A DNA stretch of 64,000 nucleotides from CAZPHU01 sp964586285. Its GTDB lineage: Bacteria; Fibrobacterota; Chitinivibrionia; Chitinivibrionales; CAYFVL01. How positions within the stretch are numbered: position 1 is the stretch's first letter; every line of letters starts with the position of its first letter. The stretch is taken from contig CAZPHU010000001.1 of the NCBI GenBank assembly GCA_964586285.1, positions 1 through 64,000 on the forward strand, given 5' to 3'. The translations under genes were made by a program, and so were the position numbers. Under the pieces are notes generated by a model, which saw nothing but the letters and a program-made list of their open reading frames with translations, was not told the origin of the DNA and searched no databases. This document shows, one piece after another, positions 42,188 through 50,847 of this stretch.

Positions 42188-43471
42188 TTGGACAGTGACC
42201 CTGGCGCTTCGTATTTACTCATAGCACTGATTATCTCATTTTTTTTATCAGCTTTTTTTTCTACAGTAAAAGTTGTCTTCTTATCGATTGATAAAAATTC
42301 CCTTCCGGCGGATGAGGAACGTTTACGGTTTTATGCATCCAAAATAGAAGAAGTTCTCGAAAACCGCTCTCTTCTTAACAGTACCGTGTCATTTGGGAAA
42401 ACTATTGCCAACGTGGCATTCTCGATTACCCTTTTTGCTTATGTGCAGGCTGTATCATCTGATTATTCGTGGACTGCAGCATTTGGGATATCATTTGCAG
42501 CCGCGATTTTTGTTTTAACCATACTTGCCTATGTACTGCCCAGAACCATTGCTCTGCGCTGGCATTTGGGCATGACTGGGATTGTGTTTTCTACATACGG
42601 CTTTCTTAAAGCTCTGCTTTATTTCTTTTCCACCAGTATCCTTGCAATACACCGTTTGCTTTTGAGGCTATTTAAGTATGATGAGAAATTCGCCTTCTTA
42701 TCTGCGGAAGAACGCATGCGCATGGATGAATACTCAGATACAGATCAGGGCCTCGATAAGGAAGAGCGGGAGATGATCCACAGCATTTTCGAACTGGGTG
42801 AGACTACCGTGAAGGAGATTATGATACCCAGAGTGGATATAAAGGCGCTTGAGATAAACAGCGATCTCGATACTGTTCTCAAAACAATAAGGGAGGTTGG
42901 ACACTCAAGAATTCCTGTCTATCGTGAGAACATCGATTCTATCGAGGGACTCTTATATGCCCGCGACCTTTTAAGCTGGATGGCCGAGCACACAAGTGAA
43001 GAATGGAATTTGGCATCTCTGCTCAAAACCCCCCATTTTGTCCCCAGCGGTAAAATGATAGACGATCTTATGAAGGAGCTGAAGAAAAAACAGAAACATA
43101 TTGCTATTGTTGTTGATGAATATGGTGGAACCGCGGGCATTGTCACACTCGAAGATATACTTGAGGAGATAGTGGGAGAGATTCAGGATGAGTACGATGC
43201 CGAAGAAGAACCTATAGTCGAAATTGCTCCGAACCTGTATCAAGTGGACCCTCATATGGACCTGCACGATTTGTGCGAGAAAATTGAAGTTGATTTGGAA
43301 CTTGAAGATGTCGAATATAATACCCTTGGTGGTTTAATATACCATGAATACGGCGATGTTCCGCAGGTTAATACCGAGTTTGATTACGACGGCCTGCATA
43401 TAAAAGTTCTTGAAATGGACAATCAACGCATAGAGAAAGTACAGGTTGGGGTCCATAGAGATTCCAGGTAA
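42188..43471 (+). CDS. CNNM/CorC-family protein (DUF21-CBS-CorC_HlyC)
   Basis: 427 residues from the TTG at 42188, five bases after a perfect GGAGG; a TTG one codon upstream is too close to that site. DUF21 membrane part (about 1-165, four hydrophobic segments), then CBS pair with the signature LGETTVKEIMIPRVDIKAL and DEYGGTAGIVTLEDILEEIVGE near residue 320, then the CorC_HlyC domain (YNTLGGLIYHEYGDVPQ). Relatives export Mg/Co; hemolysin labels are historical. Co-located with ybeY. Confidence 0.9.
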   Translation: MDSDPGASYLLIALIISFFLSAFFSTVKVVFLSIDKNSLPADEERLRFYASKIEEVLENRSLLNSTVSFGKTIANVAFSITLFAYVQAVSSDYSWTAAFGISFAAAIFVLTILAYVLPRTIALRWHLGMTGIVFSTYGFLKALLYFFSTSILAIHRLLLRLFKYDEKFAFLSAEERMRMDEYSDTDQGLDKEEREMIHSIFELGETTVKEIMIPRVDIKALEINSDLDTVLKTIREVGHSRIPVYRENIDSIEGLLYARDLLSWMAEHTSEEWNLASLLKTPHFVPSGKMIDDLMKELKKKQKHIAIVVDEYGGTAGIVTLEDILEEIVGEIQDEYDAEEEPIVEIAPNLYQVDPHMDLHDLCEKIEVDLELEDVEYNTLGGLIYHEYGDVPQVNTEFDYDGLHIKVLEMDNQRIEKVQVGVHRDSR

Positions 43472-43574
43472 ATTCTGTCTTGCCCCCTAATCCAGTCGAA
43501 GTTTTTAACACGATTAATCAGAGACAAAACAGTCACGATCATAGTCTCAATGGTCGTAAAAACCTCTCAATGGT

Positions 43575-43604
43575 TTGCTCCGAGTGGTATTCAATTACTA
43601 TTTT
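43575..43604 (+). promoter_or_regulatory. Possible promoter of the etfB-etfA-hisG operon
   Basis: TTGCTC (43575-43580), 18-base spacer, TATTTT (43599-43604), about 54 bases before the etfB start. Confidence 0.35.
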
Positions 43605-43657
43605 GTAAAATTTCTCGTTAATTGTTTTTTTTTGTGGTTCCCTTAAGGAGGACTTCT

Positions 43658-44446
43658 GTGAATATTGTGGTCTGCATAAAGCAGGTTCCCGGCACAACTC
43701 AGGTTAAGATTAACCCGGAAACCGGTACACTGATACGTGACGGTGTCGAAGCAGTAATAAATCCATTTGATGAATATGCGGTTGAAGAGGCTTTACGTAT
43801 CCGTGACAAAGTAGGAGGAACAGTCAAGGTCATTACAATGGGACCTCCGCAGGCTGAAAGTGCATTGCGCTCCGCAATCGCAATGGGTGCTGATGAAGCG
43901 ATTTTGATTTCCGATCGCGCCTTTGCAGGCTCCGACACCTGGGCGACAAGCTACACCCTTGGCCAAGGAATAAAGAAGCTTGGAGAGGTTGATCTCGTAA
44001 TATGTGGTAAGCAGGCGATTGACGGCGATACTGCTCAGGTGGGGCCGGGCGTTGCAGAAATGCTTAATATCCCTTTTGTTTCGTGGGTGCGCAAAGTAGA
44101 GGAAGTCTCCTCAGAAAGCATACGCGTAGAGAGAATGATGGAGGACGGGTACGATGTAGTTCAGATCCAGCTTCCAGCTTTGTTAACGGTTGTGAAGGAG
44201 ATCAATACTCCCCGTATGGCTTCTCTGAAGGGTAAGATGCGCGCAAAGAAAGCGCAGATAAAGACTCTTTCTGCCTCTGATCTTGAAGTTACTCCTGAAA
44301 AACTTGGCTTAAAAGGAAGTCCTACCCAGGTTCTTCGCTCTTTTGTACCCGAAAAGAAAAGTGGGGGCGAGAAAATTACCGGTGAAGTACCGGAGCTGGT
44401 TGAAAAAATCAAAAATACCATTCTCGATTTGGGCGTCATTAGATAA
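43658..44446 (+). CDS. etfB: Electron transfer flavoprotein, beta subunit
   Basis: 262 residues from the GTG at 43658 (AAGGAGG upstream). Starts NIVVCIKQVPGTTQVKINPE, then INPFDEYAVEEALRIRD, ADEAILISDRAFAGSDTWAT, and ICGKQAIDGDTAQVGPGVAE, the ETF-beta signature, followed by LPALLTVVKEINTPRMASLKG in two parts. It holds the second flavin or AMP/FAD in bifurcating types. 14 bases before etfA; both clearly form one heterodimer. Confidence 0.95.
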   Translation: MNIVVCIKQVPGTTQVKINPETGTLIRDGVEAVINPFDEYAVEEALRIRDKVGGTVKVITMGPPQAESALRSAIAMGADEAILISDRAFAGSDTWATSYTLGQGIKKLGEVDLVICGKQAIDGDTAQVGPGVAEMLNIPFVSWVRKVEEVSSESIRVERMMEDGYDVVQIQLPALLTVVKEINTPRMASLKGKMRAKKAQIKTLSASDLEVTPEKLGLKGSPTQVLRSFVPEKKSGGEKITGEVPELVEKIKNTILDLGVIR

Positions 44447-44460
44447 GGAGTTTATAGATA

Positions 44461-45663
44461 ATGGGTATAAAAGTAGATTTGGAGAAATGTATAGGATGTA
44501 GCCTCTGTGTCCGTGCATGTGCACAGAATGCTATCGAGATTGCGGCCAAAAAAGCCGAAATTGATTTGGATAAATGCAACTATTGCGGCGCTTGTGTAGA
44601 TGCCTGCAAAAAGTATCAGGCAATAACCATCACTAAAGAGGCAGGTGAAGGAGCCGTCGACGTTTCCAAGTACAGCGATGTTGCTGTATTTGTGGAGCAG
44701 CGCGGAGGTGAAATCGCCGGTGTGAGTTATGAGATGCTTGGTGAGGGACGAAAGCTTGCCGATCAGCTTAATGAGAAGCTCCTGGCGGTTGTTATCGGGT
44801 ATGAAATTCAGAAAAAGGCCGAGGAGCTGGTTAAGTACGGAGCCGATAAAGTTATCTATTTTGACGGTCCGGATCTATCCGATTTCAGAGACGATACGTA
44901 TGCCGCCTTGGTTCAAAGAGTTATTGACGAAGAAAAACCGGGAATCTTTTTGGCTGGAGCCTCCGCGATCGGCCGGTCGTTTATTCCCAAAGTTGCGGCA
45001 AAAGTGTACGGCGGCTTAACCGCCGATTGTACCAAACTCGAAGTCGATACCGAAAGAAGACTTCTTTTGGGAACTCGACCGGCATTTGGCGGTAACCTGA
45101 TGGCAACTATCATATGTCCTAATCACCGCCCTCAGATGGCGACCGTACGACACAAAGTGATGAAACCGGCGCAATACGATGAACACCGTATCGGTGAATT
45201 TGTCGAACATAAAGTTCCCGCAGATTCCATTCCAGACCGAGTCAGGCTGTTGGATATAGTAAAAGAAATAGAATCGACCGTAAACATCACCGAAGCGGAT
45301 ATTATAGTGGCTGGCGGTCGTGGAATGGGTGGGCCGGATAATTTCAAGCACATTCGTGAGCTGGCGGAGATTTTGGGCGGTGCTGTTGGTGCAAGCCGGG
45401 CTGCGGTTGACGCAGGCTGGATTCCGTATTCTCACCAGGTAGGCCAGACCGATAAAACCGTTTGTCCGAAATTGTATATCGCCTGTGGAATATCGGGTTC
45501 TGTACAGCATCAAGCAGGAATGCAATCATCAGATTATATTATCGCCATAAACGATAATCCTGATGCGGATATATTTCAGATCGCCAATCTCGGAATCGTG
45601 GGAAATGTTCTGGATGTTGTCCCTTCATTAACAGCAGCTTTCAAACAAACTTTAGGGAAATGA
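44461..45663 (+). CDS. etfA: Electron transfer flavoprotein, alpha subunit with N-terminal ferredoxin domain
   Basis: 400 residues. Residues 1-60 are a two-[4Fe-4S] ferredoxin: CIGCSLCVRAC and CNYCGACVDAC. Residues about 75-260 are the ETF alpha/beta domain (IFLAGASAIGRSFIPKVA, RPAFGGNLMATI), and 275-395 the FAD domain (IIVAGGRGMGGPDNFKHI, SRAAVDAGWIPYSHQVGQTD, LYIACGISGSVQHQAGM). Fused ferredoxins of this kind are found in anaerobe ETFs partnered with acyl-CoA or lactate dehydrogenases (CarDE-like), able to bifurcate electrons. No dehydrogenase partner is beside it. Confidence 0.93.
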   Translation: MGIKVDLEKCIGCSLCVRACAQNAIEIAAKKAEIDLDKCNYCGACVDACKKYQAITITKEAGEGAVDVSKYSDVAVFVEQRGGEIAGVSYEMLGEGRKLADQLNEKLLAVVIGYEIQKKAEELVKYGADKVIYFDGPDLSDFRDDTYAALVQRVIDEEKPGIFLAGASAIGRSFIPKVAAKVYGGLTADCTKLEVDTERRLLLGTRPAFGGNLMATIICPNHRPQMATVRHKVMKPAQYDEHRIGEFVEHKVPADSIPDRVRLLDIVKEIESTVNITEADIIVAGGRGMGGPDNFKHIRELAEILGGAVGASRAAVDAGWIPYSHQVGQTDKTVCPKLYIACGISGSVQHQAGMQSSDYIIAINDNPDADIFQIANLGIVGNVLDVVPSLTAAFKQTLGK

Positions 45664-45665
45664 AT

Positions 45666-46535
45666 ATGAAACTTTCACTTGGAATACCTAAGGGGAGTTT
45701 GCAGGAATCTACATTAGACCTGTTTCGCAAAGCAGGCGTTCACATAAGTGTCGGCAGCCGCTCATACTTCCCCACCAGCGACGATCCGGAGCTTGATCTT
45801 ATTCTCATGCGTCCCCAAGAAATGCCCCGCTATGTCGAGCAGGGCATTATCGATGCCGGTATAACCGGATATGACTGGACTGTGGAAAACAGAGCTAAAA
45901 TACATACGGTTTGTGAGCTTGAGTACAGCAAGGTATCACGAAAGAAATGTAAGTGGGTTCTTGCAGTACCGGAAGATTCAAGATTCAAAAAAGCCGAAGA
46001 TCTTGCGGGAAAACGTGTCGCAACTGAGCTGGTAAATACGACAAAATCGTTTTTCAAAAAGAAGAACATACCGATATCGGTTGAGTTTTCCTGGGGGGCT
46101 ACAGAAGTCAAACCCCCGCGTCTTGTAGATGCTATTGTGGATATAACCGAAACCGGTTCATCACTGCGAGCAAACAGACTGCGAATAATAGATGAACTGC
46201 TTGAGACCTGCACAATTCTCATAGCCAATAAAGAAGCGTGGCGTGACAACGAAAAACGACATAAACTCGAGAATATCGCAATGTTGCTCCTGGGAACTCT
46301 TGAGGCGGAAAATTTCGTAGGACTCAAATGCAATGTCGATGATAGACATCTAAAAGGAGTACTTGAAGTTCTCCCCGCCTTGCATAATCCTACGGTTTCG
46401 GAGCTTTCCGATCAGGGTTGGCATGCTGTGGAAACGATCATTGAGGTTTCCGAAGTTAAACACGTTGTCCCTCGACTCAAACGAGCCGGCGCAAGTGGCA
46501 TTGTGGAGTACCCAATCAGCAAGGTAATCCAGTAG
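45666..46535 (+). CDS. hisG: ATP phosphoribosyltransferase (long form)
   Basis: 289 residues from the ATG at 45666 (AGGGA upstream); the ATG at 45660 overlaps the etfA stop. Family start KLSLGIPKGSLQESTLDLF, PRPP loop VVDITETGSSLRANRLRI (here IVDITETGSS), and a C-terminal regulatory domain (about 210-289) as in long HisG, which binds histidine. First step of histidine synthesis. No other his genes follow; a terminator ends the operon. Confidence 0.94.
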   Translation: MKLSLGIPKGSLQESTLDLFRKAGVHISVGSRSYFPTSDDPELDLILMRPQEMPRYVEQGIIDAGITGYDWTVENRAKIHTVCELEYSKVSRKKCKWVLAVPEDSRFKKAEDLAGKRVATELVNTTKSFFKKKNIPISVEFSWGATEVKPPRLVDAIVDITETGSSLRANRLRIIDELLETCTILIANKEAWRDNEKRHKLENIAMLLLGTLEAENFVGLKCNVDDRHLKGVLEVLPALHNPTVSELSDQGWHAVETIIEVSEVKHVVPRLKRAGASGIVEYPISKVIQ

Positions 46536-46549
46536 CGAAATCGTGTACG

Positions 46550-46581
46550 CGGCTCGAAAGCAACTGTCTTCGGGCCGTTTT
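46550..46581 (+). terminator. Terminator of the etf-hisG operon
   Basis: CGGCTCGAA (46550-46558) / TTCGGGCCG (46569-46577) with one G-T pair, then TTTT. 15 bases after the hisG stop. Confidence 0.65.
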
Positions 46582-46601
46582 CCACTATTCTAACACTCGT
46601 T

Positions 46602-46886
46602 TTACTCTTCAATCCATCGGTTAAGAGTCTCGATTATTTTCTTCGCCTGATCGATGCTGGAGATGTTGAATTTGGACTGTTGACGATATTCATCATTCAT
46701 TTTGCGATATCTTCTTATCGTGAATTTTTCACCGCCATAGTCCTGTTTACGCCTGTCCCATTCCTGATACCTGAACAGCAGCGTAGCCCAGGCTCCCTTT
46801 GAGAGGATCTCTTTATCAAGTTCCTTAACGACGAGAATACCATCCTCTTCGTAGTTGATTGAAAGCTCTTCGACTTGAGAAGCCAT
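46602..46886 (-). CDS. Small conserved protein of unknown function
   Basis: 94 residues from the ATG at 46886, nine bases after AAGGAGA. Contains ILVVKELDKEILSKGAWATL, FRYQEWDRR and SKFNISSIDQAKKIIETL, a pattern shared by short cytoplasmic proteins in several anaerobes; function unknown. Charged, no signal or membrane segment. Confidence 0.65.
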   Translation of the reverse strand: MASQVEELSINYEEDGILVVKELDKEILSKGAWATLLFRYQEWDRRKQDYGGEKFTIRRYRKMNDEYRQQSKFNISSIDQAKKIIETLNRWIEE

Positions 46887-47256
46887 AAAAATCTCCTTTT
46901 CTTTCCAATTAAGCACCTTACGACAGTAACAGACTATATAAAATAATATGTAAATAGTTCAAACGTATAATCTGTCCCAATATTAACCCGCCCTGCCACT
47001 ACTATAATGCACAATTTTCCTCGAGATGAGACATGATGTGACCGATCCATTTTATGGTTTTAGTTATTCAGGCTGCTTATTCATTTATACCCGATTGTCA
47101 TTTTTTTCATACTAACAACTTTCTCTATTCCGCGAAGCTGTATTAGTCACCTTTACCCAAATTGGCAGTACTTTTGCTCCTATCTATAACAAGATGCAGG
47201 TATGCTACATGTACAGTGACTACATCAATAATCAGTGATATAAAGGACAGGAGCAG
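46887..47256. other. Intergenic region upstream of the polysaccharide locus
   Basis: 370 A/T-rich bases between divergent genes. Presumably holds the promoter of the EPS locus; no clear -35/-10, operator or RNA gene was picked out. Confidence 0.4.
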
Positions 47257-47781
47257 ATGAAGTGTAAAAGTTTCCGATCAGTATCATTTTCCGTCCTTCT
47301 CGCGGCGGCATTTTTTCTCTTTACGGGATTGGCCTTCCAACCTGAGATCGAAAAGGTTAGAGAAGCAAAGTTTTTTGTTTCCAAATCATCAATAAGCAGG
47401 AAAATGCTTACGCAGTCGAGACTATTCACAGGACCGATACTGCCGAGCCGTATGTTTTTTAAAAAGTTAATTTTTGCTCGTGAGAGTACCGAGACAAATG
47501 GTTCTAAAGCACTTAACAAAGAATTTTTAGAAAATACCGGGCAGCCTTCGGTTCATTCCAGAGTTTCGAAGAATAATAGCAGGCTTATTCCTATATCCGC
47601 CAAGGAGCCCAAATCGTCAATGGTTTCGCATAGGAACACAGAAAGCTTCAGGATTCCAGAACCGCGCATGATCCTTCTTTTTTTTCTTGTGCTTGTTTTC
47701 ATGATTTCACTCGGCTGGATCCATAGAAGAAGAGATGAAGCGGGAAGCATTCAAAACGGAAGCTTTTTCCCTGAAGTCTAA
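47257..47781 (+). CDS. Small exported protein with PEP-CTERM-like C-terminus
   Basis: 174 residues with no known domain. Signal/anchor at 1-26 (SFSVLLAAAFFLFTGLAF). The middle is Ser/Lys-rich and probably unstructured. Near the end is IPEPRMILLFFLVLVFMI, then SLGWIHRRRDEAG: Pro-Glu-Pro, a hydrophobic helix and an Arg cluster, the order of a PEP-CTERM exosortase signal, though 12 residues follow the Arg cluster. No exosortase lies in the window. It precedes the WecA-like gene by 75 bases on the same strand and likely belongs to the EPS operon. Confidence 0.6.
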   Translation: MKCKSFRSVSFSVLLAAAFFLFTGLAFQPEIEKVREAKFFVSKSSISRKMLTQSRLFTGPILPSRMFFKKLIFARESTETNGSKALNKEFLENTGQPSVHSRVSKNNSRLIPISAKEPKSSMVSHRNTESFRIPEPRMILLFFLVLVFMISLGWIHRRRDEAGSIQNGSFFPEV

Positions 47782-47856
47782 AACAACGATCTTAAACAGA
47801 AATTAAATTGGATGACACATGAGAATTAGTTCTCCGGTTTACTGAACGGTACATAT

Positions 47857-49458
47857 ATGACTATAGATCAAATTTCCACTTACTTTTACGTATTCGGTCT
47901 TTCCTTAATGATCGTTTACCTTATGATATGGTTTTTTCTGAAAACCCCTTTGTCGGAATTTTTTAAAGATCCCCCCGGCAAAAGGAAAATTCACCAGCGG
48001 ATAGTTCCGCGCCTTGGTGGAGTATGTTTAACTGTTTCTTTTTTACTTTCCGTCTACCTATGGCAAATGGGTATTTTCGGACCTCTTAGACATTTGCCGG
48101 TCAACCTTTTCGACGGAATTGTATTTGCTACACTTACGATATTCGTAGTCGGATTTCTTGATGATACATATATGATAGAGATCCAGAATAAGGCTAAATT
48201 TCTTTTGGAAGTACTCATAGCAACAGAACTTGTTTTTTTGCTTGACCTAAGATTTGAAACTATAAACCTTTTCGGGATAATTTTTCCCCTGGGATGGGCG
48301 GCATATCCTTTAACGATACTTTGGATAGTGGGTGTTTCAAATGCCATAAACATCATCGACGGCATAGACGGGCTGGCAGGTAGTATTGTTCTGGTATCAT
48401 TTTTGTCGGTCGCACTTTTCGCCGGACTTGCCGAAAATGAACCTCTTGTTACCCTCAGTATAATCATAGCCGGCTCGGTAAGCGGTTTTCTTCTTCACAA
48501 TCGCTCACCGGCTAGGGCATTTCTAGGTGATACCGGCTCACTTTTTCTTGGAATGATTGTGGGCATTTTATCCGTTTATGTTGTATCTATTCCTGAGGAC
48601 GGCGCAACGACTTACCCCATATTGGTTTCTTTCCTTCTTGTAGGATTACCGGTATTGGATGTTTCCGCGGCAATGTTGCGCAGGTTTTTTCATTCTTCAG
48701 CAAGAAAAGAAAGCTTCACAAAGGCATTAAAATCAATGGCTGTTGCCGATAACGGCCACATTCATCACCGTTTGGTATACAGAGGCTTTCAACATTCGGA
48801 GGCGACTCTTTTTTTGACATTTGTTCAGTCGACCTTCTGTATCACAGCATTGGTTATCGCCCAGTCCCCTCCATTGCTTTCAATTTTGGCATCTGTCTAT
48901 TTGATGGGCCTTATTATGTGGTTGCTGGTGCGTCTTTCTTTCTTGGAGAGTATCAAAAAAATCATATATAACCGAATATTAACTCCGAAAACCTTTCACA
49001 ACCCCTACAATATAGCGGTTATCGATGCTGACCCAATACTAAAGCACGCACTTATAAATTACGAGCAACAGGATTTTCATTTTCATTTTTTTGACAGAGA
49101 TACATTAAGCCGAAGCACATCTATTGAATACACTGCAATAGTTTTTTCCAATATGCAAAGAACGTCTTTTGATGACGACTTGCTCTTTGCTCACCAAATA
49201 GCAGCAAACCATAACTGCCCAACGATATTGGTTTCTGATATTGAAAAAGAACAAATCCCAAAAGACAGGGTACATTCGGACGGTGTAGTTTTGCATGCCA
49301 GTCGCCCCGTATACATTCCAACTTTATTATATGAACTTTTTTCGATTGCGAAACATAAAAGTGCAGGCATTGCCATAAAGCATAATCTTATAAACATAAC
49401 GAAATCTCAACCAATTACCGGATGGGCTCTGAATGGTAAGAAATTTTCAAAAAAATAG
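47857..49458 (+). CDS. Undecaprenyl-phosphate sugar-1-phosphate transferase (WecA/TagO type) with receiver-like tail
   Basis: 533 residues; the family is usually 330-370. Residues 1-365 hold about ten transmembrane helices with VGFLDDTY (metal Asp pair), NAINIIDGIDGLAGS, FLGDTGSLFLGM and the HIHHRLVYRGF loop, all of the MraY/WecA family. It primes EPS by putting a sugar phosphate on the lipid carrier. The extra 160 residues start NIAVIDADPILKHALIN like a response-regulator receiver, but the phosphorylated Asp is absent (AIVFSNMQ). So it is a pseudo-receiver fused to the priming enzyme. Its end overlaps the next gene by 26 bases. Confidence 0.85.
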   Translation: MTIDQISTYFYVFGLSLMIVYLMIWFFLKTPLSEFFKDPPGKRKIHQRIVPRLGGVCLTVSFLLSVYLWQMGIFGPLRHLPVNLFDGIVFATLTIFVVGFLDDTYMIEIQNKAKFLLEVLIATELVFLLDLRFETINLFGIIFPLGWAAYPLTILWIVGVSNAINIIDGIDGLAGSIVLVSFLSVALFAGLAENEPLVTLSIIIAGSVSGFLLHNRSPARAFLGDTGSLFLGMIVGILSVYVVSIPEDGATTYPILVSFLLVGLPVLDVSAAMLRRFFHSSARKESFTKALKSMAVADNGHIHHRLVYRGFQHSEATLFLTFVQSTFCITALVIAQSPPLLSILASVYLMGLIMWLLVRLSFLESIKKIIYNRILTPKTFHNPYNIAVIDADPILKHALINYEQQDFHFHFFDRDTLSRSTSIEYTAIVFSNMQRTSFDDDLLFAHQIAANHNCPTILVSDIEKEQIPKDRVHSDGVVLHASRPVYIPTLLYELFSIAKHKSAGIAIKHNLINITKSQPITGWALNGKKFSKK

Positions 49459-49912
49459 GCCAAGACTGCTTGTAATAAGTAAAAATAAAGAAGTTCGTCA
49501 TAATTTAGTAACGCTTCTTACCGGCTATGGGTATTACGTTGACTATGTAGACAACCGTGATGACGGCATACAGAATTATCGTGAACATAAGCACCATATC
49601 GTAATAATGGATGTGGATTCCCTGCCTGAGGATCCCGACAGTATGTTCACTTTATTCAAAGCTTACAGCAAAAATCCCGTGATACTGGCGGCTGCGAACA
49701 AAGAAGAAGAAGAAAATGTCTATCCTTATATGCAACGTGGAGTGTACGACATTGTTCAAATTCCTCTGAAAATGAATTACTTACATTTTATTCTTCGGCG
49801 TCTAGTCGAACACAGCCGCCTTGAATCCAAAAATGAGTTTATGCAAAGCTTTTTGAAACTACTTATTCTTATTGCGCCTGCATGGCTGACGTTAATATTT
49901 ATTCTGCTATAG
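49433..49912 (+). CDS. Membrane-anchored pseudo-receiver protein
   Basis: 159 residues. Residues about 10-125 have the receiver fold: RLLVISKNKEVRHNLVTLL, IVIMDVDSLPEDPDSM (phospho-acceptor-like Asp kept), DIVQIPLKMNYLHFIL. The acidic pair after strand 1 is SKN, and the conserved Lys before Pro is Ile, so normal phosphorylation is doubtful. Residues about 138-159 (FLKLLILIAPAWLTLIFILL) form one C-terminal transmembrane helix. No output domain. Overlaps the WecA-like gene, hence translationally linked to it. Confidence 0.65.
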   Translation: MVRNFQKNRPRLLVISKNKEVRHNLVTLLTGYGYYVDYVDNRDDGIQNYREHKHHIVIMDVDSLPEDPDSMFTLFKAYSKNPVILAAANKEEEENVYPYMQRGVYDIVQIPLKMNYLHFILRRLVEHSRLESKNEFMQSFLKLLILIAPAWLTLIFILL

Positions 49913-49965
49913 AATCCTCCGGCATACATTTTGCGTAGTCATTCTTTAAGGAGGAGTCGGTTAGT

Positions 49966-50847
49966 ATGAATATATTGACATTCGACATTGAGGACTGGTT
50001 TCACATACTTGATAACAAAAGTACAAAAAATGCCGAACAATGGTCCGTTTTCGATACTAGAATACACGCTAATGTCGACAGGATTCTCGACATCCTGTCT
50101 CAAAAAAATCATAAAGCCACATTTTTTTGTTTAGGATGGGTTGCACGGCGACATCCGGAAGTTATAAAAGCTATAGACAATGCGGGATATGAGATTGCAT
50201 CTCATTCGGACATGCATCAACTTTCGTACGAACTTGACCGCAAATCCTTCAGTGAAGACCTTCACAGATCGATTGTATCAATTCAGGATATAACCGGTAA
50301 GTCGGTTCGTGCATTTAGAGCCCCAGGATTTTCTTTCAAGGAGGAAAATAAGTGGGTATTTGATGTTTTACTTGAAAACGGGATTGTATACGATTGCTCA
50401 ATTTTTCCTGCCGCTCGTGCACATGGCGGTTTTCCCAATTTCGGCTCAGAAGAGCCCGCTCTGATCAGTGTAGGCTCACAATATCTTAAAGAATTCCCAA
50501 TCAATACATTTTCGGTACTGGGTAAAAGTCTGGTCTTTTCAGGCGGAGGCTATTTTAGGCTTTTCCCATATAGCGCGATTAAGTATCTGTTCGCTAAAAG
50601 CGGATATGTTATGACTTACTTCCACCCCAGAGATTTCGATCCGCAACAACCGGTTCTGAATGATTTGTCCTTTATAAGAAAATTCAAGTCCTATGTTGGT
50701 TTGGGAAAAGCCTTCGACAAATTCAAACTATTGTTGGATAATTTCTCGTTTACAGATATTGGTGGCGCCGACAGACAAATAGACTGGGGTGAAGCCAAAA
50801 GGCTATCATTGGGCATCGATCCCTTGATTACAGGAGGCACATCATGA
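49966..50847 (+). CDS. Polysaccharide deacetylase of the XrtA/PEP-CTERM-locus type
   Basis: 293 residues, AAGGAGG upstream. NodB-type domain: LTFDIEDWFHI (metal Asp pair), ATFFCLGWVARRHPEVI, IASHSDMHQLSYE (His metal ligands), RAFRAPGFSF. The order and C-terminal DUF3473-like part (PRDFDPQQP) match the deacetylases in exosortase-associated EPS loci. It would remove acetyl groups from the EPS or its precursors. Overlaps the epimerase by ATGA. Confidence 0.88.
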   Translation: MNILTFDIEDWFHILDNKSTKNAEQWSVFDTRIHANVDRILDILSQKNHKATFFCLGWVARRHPEVIKAIDNAGYEIASHSDMHQLSYELDRKSFSEDLHRSIVSIQDITGKSVRAFRAPGFSFKEENKWVFDVLLENGIVYDCSIFPAARAHGGFPNFGSEEPALISVGSQYLKEFPINTFSVLGKSLVFSGGGYFRLFPYSAIKYLFAKSGYVMTYFHPRDFDPQQPVLNDLSFIRKFKSYVGLGKAFDKFKLLLDNFSFTDIGGADRQIDWGEAKRLSLGIDPLITGGTS

